A DNA stretch of 14,627 nt from Planctomycetaceae bacterium (GCA_031283515.1 JAITBS010000237.1:1-14627), one strand, 5' to 3'. Positions 7,638 to 14,348 are shown, numbered from the stretch's first letter. Notes: generated by a model from the letters alone, not told the origin. Numbers and translations are program-made.

Positions 7638-8573
7638 ATGGAATACACTGAACTCATTGACAGCCTTGAAAAAAATATTTCCTTAGCGGTTTTTGGGAAA
7701 CGGAATGTTATTCGCCGTTGTCTTGTCGCGTTGTTTGCGGCGGAGCATGTTTTATTGGAAGATGTTCCCGGTGTTGGTAAAACATTGATCGCTCAGGCAA
7801 TTGCTAAAAGTATTTCCGGTGATTTTCGGCGTTTGCAGTTTACGCCCGATCTTTTGCCGGCGGATATTGTGGGAAGCAGTATTTACGATGCCGAACTCCG
7901 TAAATTTTCTTTTTCGCGTGGTACTATTTTTGCGAATATTCTTTTAGCCGACGAAATCAACCGGACAACCCCACGAACACAAAGTGCCATGCTCGAAGCA
8001 ATGAACGAACATCAAGTTTCGGTTGACGGTACGACTTATCCGTTGCCGAAACCGTTTATGGTTATCGCAACAGAAAATCCGATGGAATTTGAAGGGACTT
8101 ATCCCTTGCCGGAAAGCCAACTCGACCGGTTTTTGTTGCGAATCTCTGTAGGTTATCCGGATCGGGAAAACGAGTTGAATGTGTTACAAACGCATCAGGC
8201 GGCACGACCTATCGACTCCTTAACACCGGTTCTTTCCAGTCAACAGGTTGTTGAAATTCAAGAGGCTGTTTGTGCGGTTCGGGTCGATGAAGCGATCAAC
8301 CGTTATATTTTAGACATTGTGGACGCAACTCGTAAAAGCGATGAATTACTTGTCGGTGTCAGCACTCGCGGAGCCATCGCCCTCAGCAGAGCAGTACAGG
8401 CTCACGCCTTAATTGAAGGACGAAATTTCGTCATCCCCGATGATGTAAAATCATTAGCGGTTGCCGTGTTTTCCCATCGGGTGATGCCAAAATCTTACGT
8501 ACACGGAAACCAACGCCAAACCATCGAAGCAATTATCGAACGTCTTGTCGAATCCATTCCCGTTCCCGTTTAA
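7638..8573 (+). CDS. MoxR-family AAA+ ATPase
   Basis: 311 aa, full family length. Walker A is EDVPGVGKT (41-49), Walker B is ILLADEINR (101-109, Asp105/Glu106), sensor 1 is ATENP (144-148), the arginine finger is in SQLDRF (Arg164), and sensor 2 is STRGAIAL (Arg244), followed by the C-terminal lid. MoxR ATPases act as cytoplasmic chaperone-like motors that mature or insert partner proteins, usually with a DUF58 protein and von Willebrand A-domain membrane proteins encoded next door. None of those partners is here: the next gene is convergent and unrelated. No Shine-Dalgarno precedes the ATG (CTTAAAACA-ATG), but MEYTELIDSLEKNI gives a normal N-terminus. The family call is firm; the client is unknown. 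Confidence 0.95.
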   Translation: MEYTELIDSLEKNISLAVFGKRNVIRRCLVALFAAEHVLLEDVPGVGKTLIAQAIAKSISGDFRRLQFTPDLLPADIVGSSIYDAELRKFSFSRGTIFANILLADEINRTTPRTQSAMLEAMNEHQVSVDGTTYPLPKPFMVIATENPMEFEGTYPLPESQLDRFLLRISVGYPDRENELNVLQTHQAARPIDSLTPVLSSQQVVEIQEAVCAVRVDEAINRYILDIVDATRKSDELLVGVSTRGAIALSRAVQAHALIEGRNFVIPDDVKSLAVAVFSHRVMPKSYVHGNQRQTIEAIIERLVESIPVPV

Positions 8574-8593
8574 CTGCCTCTTTTTATCAACAA

Positions 8594-8741
8594 AGTCCGC
8601 AGATTTTCACAAATATTTAGAGAGTATTTTTTTGAGAATTACGAAACAGAAAAGACAAGAACAGACTAAAACCAGCAGGAATTTGATTCAATTTCAATAA
8701 ACTTTTTAAAAGAAAAAAGAATCTGCGAAAATCTGTGAACT
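8594..8741. repeat. Interspersed repeat copy A (AGTCCGCAGATT family) with inverted ends
   Basis: AGTCCGCAGATTTTCAC (8594-8610) opens the copy. The complement of its other end (8720-8741) begins AGTTCACAGATTTTCGCAG, so the ends are imperfect terminal inverted repeats about 148 bp apart. An internal block, GAG-TA-TTTTTTTGAGAAT (about 8621-8639), is shared with copies B and C. It fills the gap between the convergent MoxR and zinc-ribbon genes and could act as a transcript-end structure for both. Confidence 0.6.
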
Positions 8742-8794
8742 ATTTGGGCTCAGTATTCACGCAGTTAGTTAATAAAATAGACGGTTACCAACGA

Positions 8795-9532
8795 CTAACC
8801 TTTGTCGAACACAAAATCTTGGGGAAGATAAAGTAATCTTGCACACGAACTACATGTAATTGGTTTTTTCTGAAGAATTTGTGCCAATGAATTTATGGGG
8901 ATTTGGTGATTGCATCCTCCGCAATACTTCTGGTTCTCGACAATCGCTAACGCTTCATTGCCGCCGACACTACGAACCAACCGGTTATAAATTTCACTGA
9001 AATCACGCGGCAATTTAACTTCTTCTGCTTCAAGAAGTTGTTTAAATAGAATAATTTTTGCTTCAATTTCCGGTTTTTCTTCGAGAAATTTTTTCTTTGT
9101 TGTTTCGTGAAGTTCTCGTGCTTTTTTCAATTCGGTTTCGGCAACCGGAACATTAAGTGCATATTGATCTGCTTTTTCGATTACTTCCAAAGCCTCATCC
9201 ATTAAAACACTTCGAGCTGCTTCATCGGCTTTGATTTGTAACTGGAGAGCTTGAAATTCTTTATTGGATTTTGCTTCTTGAAGTTGTGTTCTCCGTTTGT
9301 CAAGAGCCTGATCATTGGCGACAACTTCCAATTCTTTTCGTTTTGCATCTGCTCCGAGTTTTTGGTAAGTTTCGTTGATCAGATTAAGATTTGCCAATTG
9401 TTTTTGAATATTCACTTCCTGTGCTTTCAAAACCAATGGTGCACGGCGTAAACTTTCGTTTAGATCGTTTAGTTGTATTTGAAGGAAATGAATTTGTTCC
9501 AAAATATCTCGAATAGTATTTGAATTGGACAT
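8795..9532 (-). CDS. COG1579-type coiled-coil C4 zinc-ribbon protein (CT398-like)
   Basis: 245 aa. Residues 5-175 are a long charged antiparallel coiled coil (for example LHETTKKKFLEEKPEIEAKI). Residues 200-235 form a C4 zinc ribbon with CGGC (204-207) and CSSC (227-230), followed by the typical short tail LLYLPQDF. This order and length match the COG1579 family, whose Chlamydia member CT398 binds sigma-54 and a type III secretion component; the role in other phyla is not established. No strong ribosome-binding site precedes the ATG. It lies 119 bp downstream of a broken membrane-protein gene on the same strand and converges with the MoxR gene. Family confident, function open. Confidence 0.88.
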   Translation of the reverse strand: MSNSNTIRDILEQIHFLQIQLNDLNESLRRAPLVLKAQEVNIQKQLANLNLINETYQKLGADAKRKELEVVANDQALDKRRTQLQEAKSNKEFQALQLQIKADEAARSVLMDEALEVIEKADQYALNVPVAETELKKARELHETTKKKFLEEKPEIEAKIILFKQLLEAEEVKLPRDFSEIYNRLVRSVGGNEALAIVENQKYCGGCNHQIPINSLAQILQKKPITCSSCARLLYLPQDFVFDKG

Positions 9533-9651
9533 ACTTCAGTCTTTAATCAGGATGTCGGTTTGAGGTATTATGTAGTGATTATGGTCGTTTCCGATAGGTC
9601 TCACATATTATGCTGAATGCCAACAAAACCTATTGATCCGACTTATCTTGT

Positions 9652-10110
9652 TTAGTTTACTAATTTACTCCTACGCAGAGCAATATATTCAGAAAGATAA
9701 ATCATACCAAAGACCAGTCCAAAAACAAGACCTTGACCTAATAGAAATAGTAAATAGACACTTAGTCCACAGATTACGCAGATTTTCGCAGAGTCTTTTT
9801 TGAGAATACACAACAAATCAAAGAACAAAACAAACAAAAATTTGGGTTCAAGCTCTTTGGGTTTGTTTTGTTTTATTTTTTCGTATCGTTCGTATTCTCA
9901 AAAAAATAAAATAGAGGTAATAACTTGTAGCACCCGTACATATACCAAAACAAACTGGAAAAGTTATTAGCAAAAAAGGTACTGTGAATGTTGCTGTTCC
10001 CAATCCACAACCAGCCGCACAAGACACAATTTTTAGACAATTTTGTTGTTTTTTGAATATTACAGAAACGATAATTAGCTTTATTTTTGATAACGTTTTC
10101 TAAAATTCAT
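9652..10110 (-). pseudogene. Small membrane-protein gene broken by a frameshift and by a repeat insertion
   Basis: The ATG at 10110 overlaps the stop of the upstream metallopeptidase-like gene (TAATG), a classic coupled start. Its frame, MNFRKRYQK, stops at 10083-10081. One extra A in the A5 run (10088-10084) would continue into an open frame (IKLIIVSVIFKK, then CGLGTATFTVPFLLITF and CFGICTGATSYYLY) without stops. That frame then runs into repeat copy B. Deleting the element with one copy of the flanking AAATAGA (157 bp in all) joins it in frame to LLFLLGQGLVFGLVFGMIYL and ends at the TAA at 9652. The restored product would be 100 aa with a basic N-terminus and about two to three hydrophobic segments, several Cys and Gly-rich helices. 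No family recognised. The frameshift could be a sequencing error in a homopolymer; the insertion cannot. Confidence 0.65.
9759..9908. mobile_element. Repeat copy B: ~150-bp MITE-like insertion with 7-bp flanking direct repeat
   Basis: Starts near AGTCCACAGATTACGCAG (9764-9781) and continues through GAGTCTTTTTTGAGAATAC (9791-9809). The right end (9891-9906) is the inverted copy GTATTCTCAAAAAAAT, and inner arms ACAAAACAAAC (9826-9836) and GTTTGTTTTGT (9861-9871) also pair, giving a long hairpin. AAATAGA occurs immediately outside both ends (9752-9758 and 9909-9915). No coding capacity. Removing the element and one AAATAGA restores a continuous membrane-protein frame on the minus strand, so this is very probably a real insertion with target duplication. 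Confidence 0.7.
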
Positions 10111-10532
10111 TAAGGATGTTCTGTTGTTTGAGCGTATTGATCTACAATATATCGGGCTTTACGATAAACTCCATTTTCCCACATACGATCCGTGTCTATC
10201 CATTGCCAGTAGTGAATTAATTCATGGCAAAAGGCAATCAAATTGCTTGCAAGCGCATTATCACGTCCCAATTCTAATTTCAATTGTTCATAATCACCTG
10301 TTGCAAGACGAATATAAGGTGAATATTGAGAATTCCCTGGAATTCTTATTAACCCCACACATTGATCACCATCTTGTGCCGTCAAAAAACGACACGACGA
10401 TAAATAAACATTTAGCCGTATAGGAAATTGTTTTTCCTGACGTATCCACTTGGCAAATCGAATAAAACAGAGACATACTTCAATGTGTCCACGATTCCCA
10501 TGAATTCTCAATCCACTTTTTTGTATTATCAT
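10110..10532 (-). CDS. Small HExxH putative zinc metallopeptidase-like protein
   Basis: 140 aa, no signal peptide. The key motif is FCHELIHYWQW, with HELIH at 103-107; His103, His107 and Glu104 fit a zincin active site. Glu119 (MWENGVYRKAR) is a possible third ligand but its spacing is shorter than in classic gluzincins. The N-terminal half (IRLNVYLSSC, VGLIRIPGN, SPYIRLATG) looks like the beta strands that precede the active-site helix in minimal zincins. I do not recognise a named family; it could instead be a non-peptidase zinc protein. Its stop overlaps the ATG of the downstream small membrane-protein gene (TAATG), so the two were probably translated as a pair. Upstream on the minus strand lie a perfect TATAAT (10691-10686) and TTGTTA (10713-10708) with a 16-bp spacer. 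No clear ribosome site. Confidence 0.6.
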   Translation of the reverse strand: MIIQKSGLRIHGNRGHIEVCLCFIRFAKWIRQEKQFPIRLNVYLSSCRFLTAQDGDQCVGLIRIPGNSQYSPYIRLATGDYEQLKLELGRDNALASNLIAFCHELIHYWQWIDTDRMWENGVYRKARYIVDQYAQTTEHP

Positions 10533-10754
10533 CTTTGAAATAATTTAACTCTTAAATATTTAAAATAATTTTTGATTGTAACTGCATTTTCCAAAAATTT
10601 TAAGCCGAAATTTCCGTATTTTTCACCTGTCTTGTCAAAATTCCACGACGTGGCAAAAAAAATACACAAGATACTTTATCATAACATTATAACAAAAAAT
10701 CAAAATTTAACAATCTGTTCCGAAAAAATGAATTTTTAGAAATGCCCCAATATA
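10533..10754. promoter_or_regulatory. Noncoding region upstream of the HExxH gene: candidate minus-strand promoter and palindrome
   Basis: AT-rich and without an ORF. It holds a candidate minus-strand promoter (TTGTTA 10713-10708, TATAAT 10691-10686), which would give a leader of about 150 nt before the HExxH gene. It also holds a perfect GC-richer palindrome CCACG-A-CGTGG (10643-10653) in an otherwise AT-rich stretch, which lies downstream of that promoter and could be an operator. Both are suggestions from sequence only. Confidence 0.35.
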
Positions 10755-10850
10755 AGTCCACAGATTACGCAGATTTTTAGTCTGTAGATTATGCAGGTTT
10801 ATGCAGATATTTTGTCAGCGGATTTTTGGAGATTATTTTTTTGAGCGGTT
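10755..10850. repeat. Interspersed repeat copy C (AGTCCACAGATT family), internally tandem
   Basis: The first 23 bp (10755-10777) are identical to copy B (9764-9786). A degenerate second unit follows directly (AGTCTGTAGATTATGCAGG, 10779-10797), and a third CAG-rich block (GTCAGCGGATTTTTGGAG) leads into ATTATTTTTTTGAG (about 10833-10846), the shared downstream block. End points are uncertain, and I see no clear target duplication. Confidence 0.6.
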
Positions 10851-10863
10851 TGTAACATCCGTC

Positions 10864-10962
10864 AAACGGTAAACATCAATATACCGTTAAGGTGATCGTG
10901 TAGAGTTTACCGATCTAAGTACAACCTTGCTCAATACAATTTTATAAAAACAGGAGTTATTT
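10864..10962 (+). promoter_or_regulatory. Upstream control region of the sigma-factor operon with repeated CGGTAAAC/GTTTACCG half-sites
   Basis: AACGGTA (10865-10871) pairs with TACCGTT (10882-10888). CGGTAAAC (10867-10874) also pairs perfectly with GTTTACCG (10905-10912). Such repeated half-sites resemble an operator or alternative stem-loops. A -10-like TACAAT (10935-10940) has no good -35 partner, compatible with an alternative sigma factor. A strong ribosome site AGGAG (10952-10956) lies 6 nt before the ATG at 10963. Confidence 0.35.
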
Positions 10963-12111
10963 ATGACAAAACGATTGTTTGTTTCTGTTTGGGCGTTGAC
11001 AGTTTTGCTGACTGTTTATTTTGTCCCAACTTTTGCGGTCGCCGATGATGGTCGTGTGATCATTTCGTATCAAGATAATTTCAAAGCGTTTACGAGTTCG
11101 GATTTTGTCAAACGGTTGACGGCACTGCCGGAATGGGAACCGTTTTTCGAAGTGTTCACCCAAACCTGCGACAAAGCAATTGACCAAGAATTATCTCGCA
11201 AAAATCTCCAAAAAAGATTGCCGGAACTAGTTGTCAACGATCTTAGGAAATTTCTCGAATCCGGTATCTCCACCAAAACCAGTATCGAAACTGTTTTTCA
11301 ACATCTCGAAGCAATTGTTTTCAAACTTCAGGCAGATGATGATGATAAAATTGACGAAAACCTGCAAAATATTACCGATTTATTACAAGGACGAAAAAAA
11401 GATTTAGATTTGGAATTTGATGGTTTGTTGGCATTCATTATTGATGTGAATCCGCGTTCTTATCTTTCATTTTTGAAATATTTTCGGGAAAATACAGATT
11501 ATCAATTCCTTCGCAATGAACCGGATGAACCGGCGGGTGATTTTGTTCTCAAATTTGATTTTGAATTTCATGACCGTGACATTGAATTTTGTTGCGCCGG
11601 AATAAAACTGAATACCGGACGTTATGCGGTTCTTTTTTCGGATGATGACCAGATTATTCCGTATTGTCAAGCGTTCAAAAGTGGCCGCTATGCCGGAATG
11701 GACACAACTCAGCCTCAAAAAGAACTGATTCTCGAAGAAACCTGTTTTCTTTTCCTAGACCGACAACTAAAACACACAAAACTTGACTCGAAAGGAACAG
11801 AATTTTTTAGTAAAATCAGAAAAATTAATGCAACACTTCATGATGTGAGCGGCGTCTCGCAACTTGAAATAATTGCCGCAATGCAAACTGAAGAAGATGC
11901 TCATGCTGTTCGTGATTTATTGGCGGGATTATTAGCGTTTGCTCAATTGAGTGTTAAAGAAAATTCGCTGGAACGCGGATTATTGCAAGCGGTTCAAACC
12001 CAAACTGCCGGAACCGATGTTTCCGTCACGGTGAAATTGGACAATCCTGAACTTTGGAAACTAATCGCCCAAGGGCTTCAACAGGCAACCGAGAAAATTA
12101 AAAACCGCTAA
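10963..12111 (+). CDS. Secreted protein of unknown function, first gene of the ECF-sigma operon
   Basis: 382 aa, preceded by a good AGGAG. Residues 1-27 form a signal peptide with an Ala-Val-Ala cleavage site before Asp28, so the mature protein is exported. Residues about 45-150 are predicted mostly helical (SDFVKRLTALPEWEPFFEVF). About 155-270 contain beta-rich segments (DLEFDGLLAFIIDVNP, GDFVLKFDFEFHD, and adjacent Cys in EFCCAGIKL). The C-terminal 310-380 looks like an alpha/beta repeat (LEIIAAMQTEEDAHAVRDLL, VTVKLDNPELWKLI). I recognise no family; style and context resemble lineage-specific planctomycete exported proteins. Its stop overlaps the sigma-factor start (TAATG), so the two are likely translated together. 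An envelope sensor or substrate of the linked sigma/anti-sigma pair is possible, but that is inference. Confidence 0.85.
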   Translation: MTKRLFVSVWALTVLLTVYFVPTFAVADDGRVIISYQDNFKAFTSSDFVKRLTALPEWEPFFEVFTQTCDKAIDQELSRKNLQKRLPELVVNDLRKFLESGISTKTSIETVFQHLEAIVFKLQADDDDKIDENLQNITDLLQGRKKDLDLEFDGLLAFIIDVNPRSYLSFLKYFRENTDYQFLRNEPDEPAGDFVLKFDFEFHDRDIEFCCAGIKLNTGRYAVLFSDDDQIIPYCQAFKSGRYAGMDTTQPQKELILEETCFLFLDRQLKHTKLDSKGTEFFSKIRKINATLHDVSGVSQLEIIAAMQTEEDAHAVRDLLAGLLAFAQLSVKENSLERGLLQAVQTQTAGTDVSVTVKLDNPELWKLIAQGLQQATEKIKNR

Positions 12112-12686
12112 TGAATCAATTGAAAACCAAAGCGAAGGGAGACGCATTATCTCCCTTCCACAGTTGTGCCGATTCCGAATTGGTTCATCGTGTTCGGTTG
12201 GGCGAAACAAAGGCGTTTGATGTGATCGACCATCGATATCGGGAAACACTTTACCGTTTTCTGTTGCGGTTTACTTTCAATTCGGAACTGGCGGAAGAAT
12301 TAACGCAACGGACATTGATAAGGGCATTCGAGATGATTGGGCAGCTTCAATCCGGTGAAAAACTGGCGGGTTGGCTTCATCGGATTGCGTTTCGCATGGC
12401 GGTTGCGGAAAATCGCAGCAGGAAAACAGCGTCGCTGGAAGGGCTTGGCGAACCGGCACTTCAGCAGGAAAATCACCTTGAAATCGAGGAAGAAAAACAA
12501 AACCTTTGGAATATCGCCGAGCAAAATCTTTTACCGGAAGAATTGACCCTACTTATACTTCGTTATCGTGAAGATTTGCCGTTGTCGCAGATTGCCGAAA
12601 AAACCGGAAAGAATGAAGGTGCCGTGCGAGTACAACTTCACCGCGCCCGAAAAAAACTTCAACCATTCCTATCGTTACTCCGATGA
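12111..12686 (+). CDS. ECF-type RNA polymerase sigma-70 factor
   Basis: 191 aa, typical ECF length. Region 2 spans about 23-92 (ELVHRVRLGETKAFDVID, then SELAEELTQRTLIRAFEMI and GWLHRIAFRMA). A linker rich in Glu/Lys (110-135) leads to region 4 at about 138-187 (LPEELTLLILRYREDLPLSQ, then the helix-turn-helix EKTGKNEGAVRVQLHRARKK). No ribosome site precedes the ATG; the start overlaps the stop of the exported protein by 1 bp, so translation is probably coupled. Its own stop overlaps the next start by 4 bp (ATGA), the usual arrangement with an anti-sigma factor. Regulon unknown. Confidence 0.95.
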   Translation: MNQLKTKAKGDALSPFHSCADSELVHRVRLGETKAFDVIDHRYRETLYRFLLRFTFNSELAEELTQRTLIRAFEMIGQLQSGEKLAGWLHRIAFRMAVAENRSRKTASLEGLGEPALQQENHLEIEEEKQNLWNIAEQNLLPEELTLLILRYREDLPLSQIAEKTGKNEGAVRVQLHRARKKLQPFLSLLR

Positions 12687-13432
12687 ACTTTATTGAACAA
12701 TATTTTATGAACCGGATCGACCATGCTCTTGATCATGCTCAACCTCTTGACGGTTGGACGGCGTGGTATGTCCGGCAAAATCCAAAATTGTGGAAATACT
12801 ATACGGACATGCTCAAACTCGAACTCGAACTCCGATTTCCCAATACCAAATGGAATAACGATAATATTGAAAACATTGATAACATTGAAAACATTGATAA
12901 TATTGATAATATTGAAAACATTGATAATATTGAAAACATTGCGTTCTCCAATCATGATGTTGTTGTTTCACCCAATCAGCAGCGACGCCGCCCGAAGAAC
13001 CAAACCAATCCGAAACAACATTACCTTAAAAATCATTGGCAGAATTATCTGTTAAAAAATCGGATTGGGATGAGTGTCGCGGTGATATTTTTGGCATTCC
13101 TGACGGTTTGGATGTTTCTTAATTTTTCGGAAGAGAAAATAATTGACACAGAAAATACGAACATAGGATTGACGGAAAATCAAAAAATTGATCTTGGCGA
13201 TATTTTTGACGAATTATTTATTACGGCGTCGCCATTAACGGAATTAGTTCCTTTGATTGAGCGTCCGGCGAAGAGTTCGTTTGAGAGTTCATTTGAGAAT
13301 TCATTTGAGAATTCGTTGTTGGCATTTCCGGTGGAGCCGATTGTTCGTTTTACGGAGCATCCTTTGGAATCGACATTGACATTGCTTGAAACAGCCGGAA
13401 TTGTTCGGTCTTCGAATCATGAATGCGACTGA
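12683..13432 (+). CDS. Single-pass membrane protein, candidate anti-sigma factor, with two in-frame minisatellites
   Basis: 249 aa; start overlaps the sigma-factor stop (ATGA). Residues 1-52 form a short helical head (IDHALDHAQPLDGWTAW, NPKLWKYYTDMLKLELELR) resembling the small Trp-containing heads of planctomycete sigma-linked proteins. Residues 61-86 are nine NI(E/D) tripeptides. A basic stretch (100-127) is followed by one membrane span (128-147), so the head is probably cytoplasmic and residues 150-249 periplasmic. The outer part carries three SFE(S/N) units (199-210) and ends HECD. There is no HxxxCxxC zinc motif of classical ZAS anti-sigma factors. The anti-sigma role rests on gene order and topology only. 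Its last 14 bp overlap queG. Confidence 0.75.
   Translation: MNFIEQYFMNRIDHALDHAQPLDGWTAWYVRQNPKLWKYYTDMLKLELELRFPNTKWNNDNIENIDNIENIDNIDNIENIDNIENIAFSNHDVVVSPNQQRRRPKNQTNPKQHYLKNHWQNYLLKNRIGMSVAVIFLAFLTVWMFLNFSEEKIIDTENTNIGLTENQKIDLGDIFDELFITASPLTELVPLIERPAKSSFESSFENSFENSLLAFPVEPIVRFTEHPLESTLTLLETAGIVRSSNHECD
12863..12943 (+). repeat. 9-bp minisatellite, nine units, coding for (Asn-Ile-Glu/Asp)n
   Basis: Nine consecutive 9-bp units of AA(T/C)ATTGA(A/T), the last degenerating to AACATTGCG. The unit is a multiple of three, so gain or loss changes protein length without a frameshift. The units translate to a polar Asn-Ile-Glu/Asp linker between the cytoplasmic head and the membrane span. Variation is limited to two synonymous or conservative positions, which suggests recent expansion. 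Confidence 0.9.
13277..13312 (+). repeat. 12-bp tandem repeat, three units, coding for SFE(S/N)
   Basis: Units T-C-(G/A)-TTTGAGA(G/A)T at 13277, 13289 and 13301; the last two are identical. In frame with the membrane protein, in its predicted extracytoplasmic part. Confidence 0.8.
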
Positions 13433-14348
13433 CGAATTAAAATCAACGGCATTGGAACTTGGTTTTGAACTCTGTGGTGTTGCGCTGGCGGAACAACCGA
13501 AAACGTTTGAAGCTTTTGAACATTGGCTTGATGCGGGACAACATGCCGGAATGACATATCTTTCGGACAAACGGTTTGCTCGAAAACATCCTGATTCTGT
13601 ATTATTTGGAGTCCGTTCTATTCTGATGCTTGGAGTTTCGTTTGCAACAGTTCTTGGCAGTGAAGAACATCCTGTTCAACAACTTAAAGGTGTTGCGGAA
13701 TACGCACGGGGAGTTGATTATCACGATTGGATTCGGCAACGGCTTCGGAAACTTGCGGTCAAATACCATCAACTTTTTCCGAACAGTCAATGTCGTGGTG
13801 TGGTGGACACGGCGCCGATTCTCGAAAAACACTTTGCTGTTGAAGCTGGTCTTGGTCGAATCGGTTACAATACTTTGTTGATCAATCCGAAATACGGTTC
13901 CAAAATTTTTCTGGCAGCATTTCTTTCAACTGCCTATTTACAACCGGAACAAGATGCGAACACCAATCACACTGATTTCATCCCGACAAATTCTGTTATT
14001 ACGGATTTTAATTCTACTGATTCTGTAGCGGCGGCAACAATATCCTGTAACAATTGCCGATGTTGCCTGAAAACATGTCCGACTGGTGCATTGGTGGAGC
14101 CGTTTATTCTTGATGCTCGGCGTTGCCTGAATTACTGGACAATTGAACATCGCGGCGAAATTCCAATGGACATTCGGGAAAAATTTGGTCAACATTTTTT
14201 TGGTTGTGATCTTTGTGTGAATATTTGTCCATGCAACAGCCATTGCCCTACAATACCGGCAGGAACAATTGATCCAAAATCATTGAATACCGAAATACTT
14301 TACCGTATTGCCTCCGGTTCACCGCTTGAGCGAAAATTCCGATTTTAG
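13419..14348 (+). CDS. queG: Epoxyqueuosine reductase QueG, C-terminally shortened
   Basis: Reduces epoxyqueuosine to queuosine in tRNA using cobalamin and two 4Fe-4S clusters; cytoplasmic. 309 aa from the ATG at 13419, which gives the normal start (MNATDELKSTALELGFELCG); a TTG at 13386 would add 11 unneeded residues. The cobalamin/catalytic part has VDTAPILEKHFAVEAGLGRI (Asp130) and GYNTLLINPKYGS. The ferredoxin part has CNNCRCCLKTCPTGAL (Cys210, 213, 216, 220), Cys236 and CDLCVNICPCN (Cys263, 266, 270). About 20-25 extra Asn/Thr/Asp-rich residues (about 180-208) precede the first cluster. The protein ends at GSPLERKFRF, just where homologues continue with the conserved segment ending ALGN (and in E. 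coli a further HEAT-like domain). It overlaps the membrane-protein gene by 14 bp. All cluster Cys are intact, so activity is possible. Confidence 0.93.
   Translation: MNATDELKSTALELGFELCGVALAEQPKTFEAFEHWLDAGQHAGMTYLSDKRFARKHPDSVLFGVRSILMLGVSFATVLGSEEHPVQQLKGVAEYARGVDYHDWIRQRLRKLAVKYHQLFPNSQCRGVVDTAPILEKHFAVEAGLGRIGYNTLLINPKYGSKIFLAAFLSTAYLQPEQDANTNHTDFIPTNSVITDFNSTDSVAAATISCNNCRCCLKTCPTGALVEPFILDARRCLNYWTIEHRGEIPMDIREKFGQHFFGCDLCVNICPCNSHCPTIPAGTIDPKSLNTEILYRIASGSPLERKFRF

Noticed and set aside
9652..9837. 61-aa minus-strand ORF as an independent gene
   Set aside because: Its N-terminal half is a translation of the repeat element; only the C-terminal half belongs to the interrupted membrane-protein gene.
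9652..10027. GTG at 10027 as the native start of the membrane protein
   Set aside because: Possible, but the ATG at 10110 overlapping the upstream stop, and the coding-like sequence between, favour a frameshifted longer gene.
11335..11355. Enterokinase-like DDDDK motif in the exported protein
   Set aside because: A chance acidic run in a charged helical region, with no meaning in bacteria.
12863..12943. CRISPR-like array
   Set aside because: Units are 9 bp, contiguous, without spacers, and in frame inside a coding gene; a minisatellite explains it.
12659..12955. 98-aa minus-strand ORF with Asn/Ile/Val repeats
   Set aside because: It is the antisense shadow of the 9-bp minisatellite and the end of the sigma gene.
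13386..13418. TTG start adding 11 residues to QueG
   Set aside because: The extra residues do not resemble the family N-terminus; the ATG at 13419 does.
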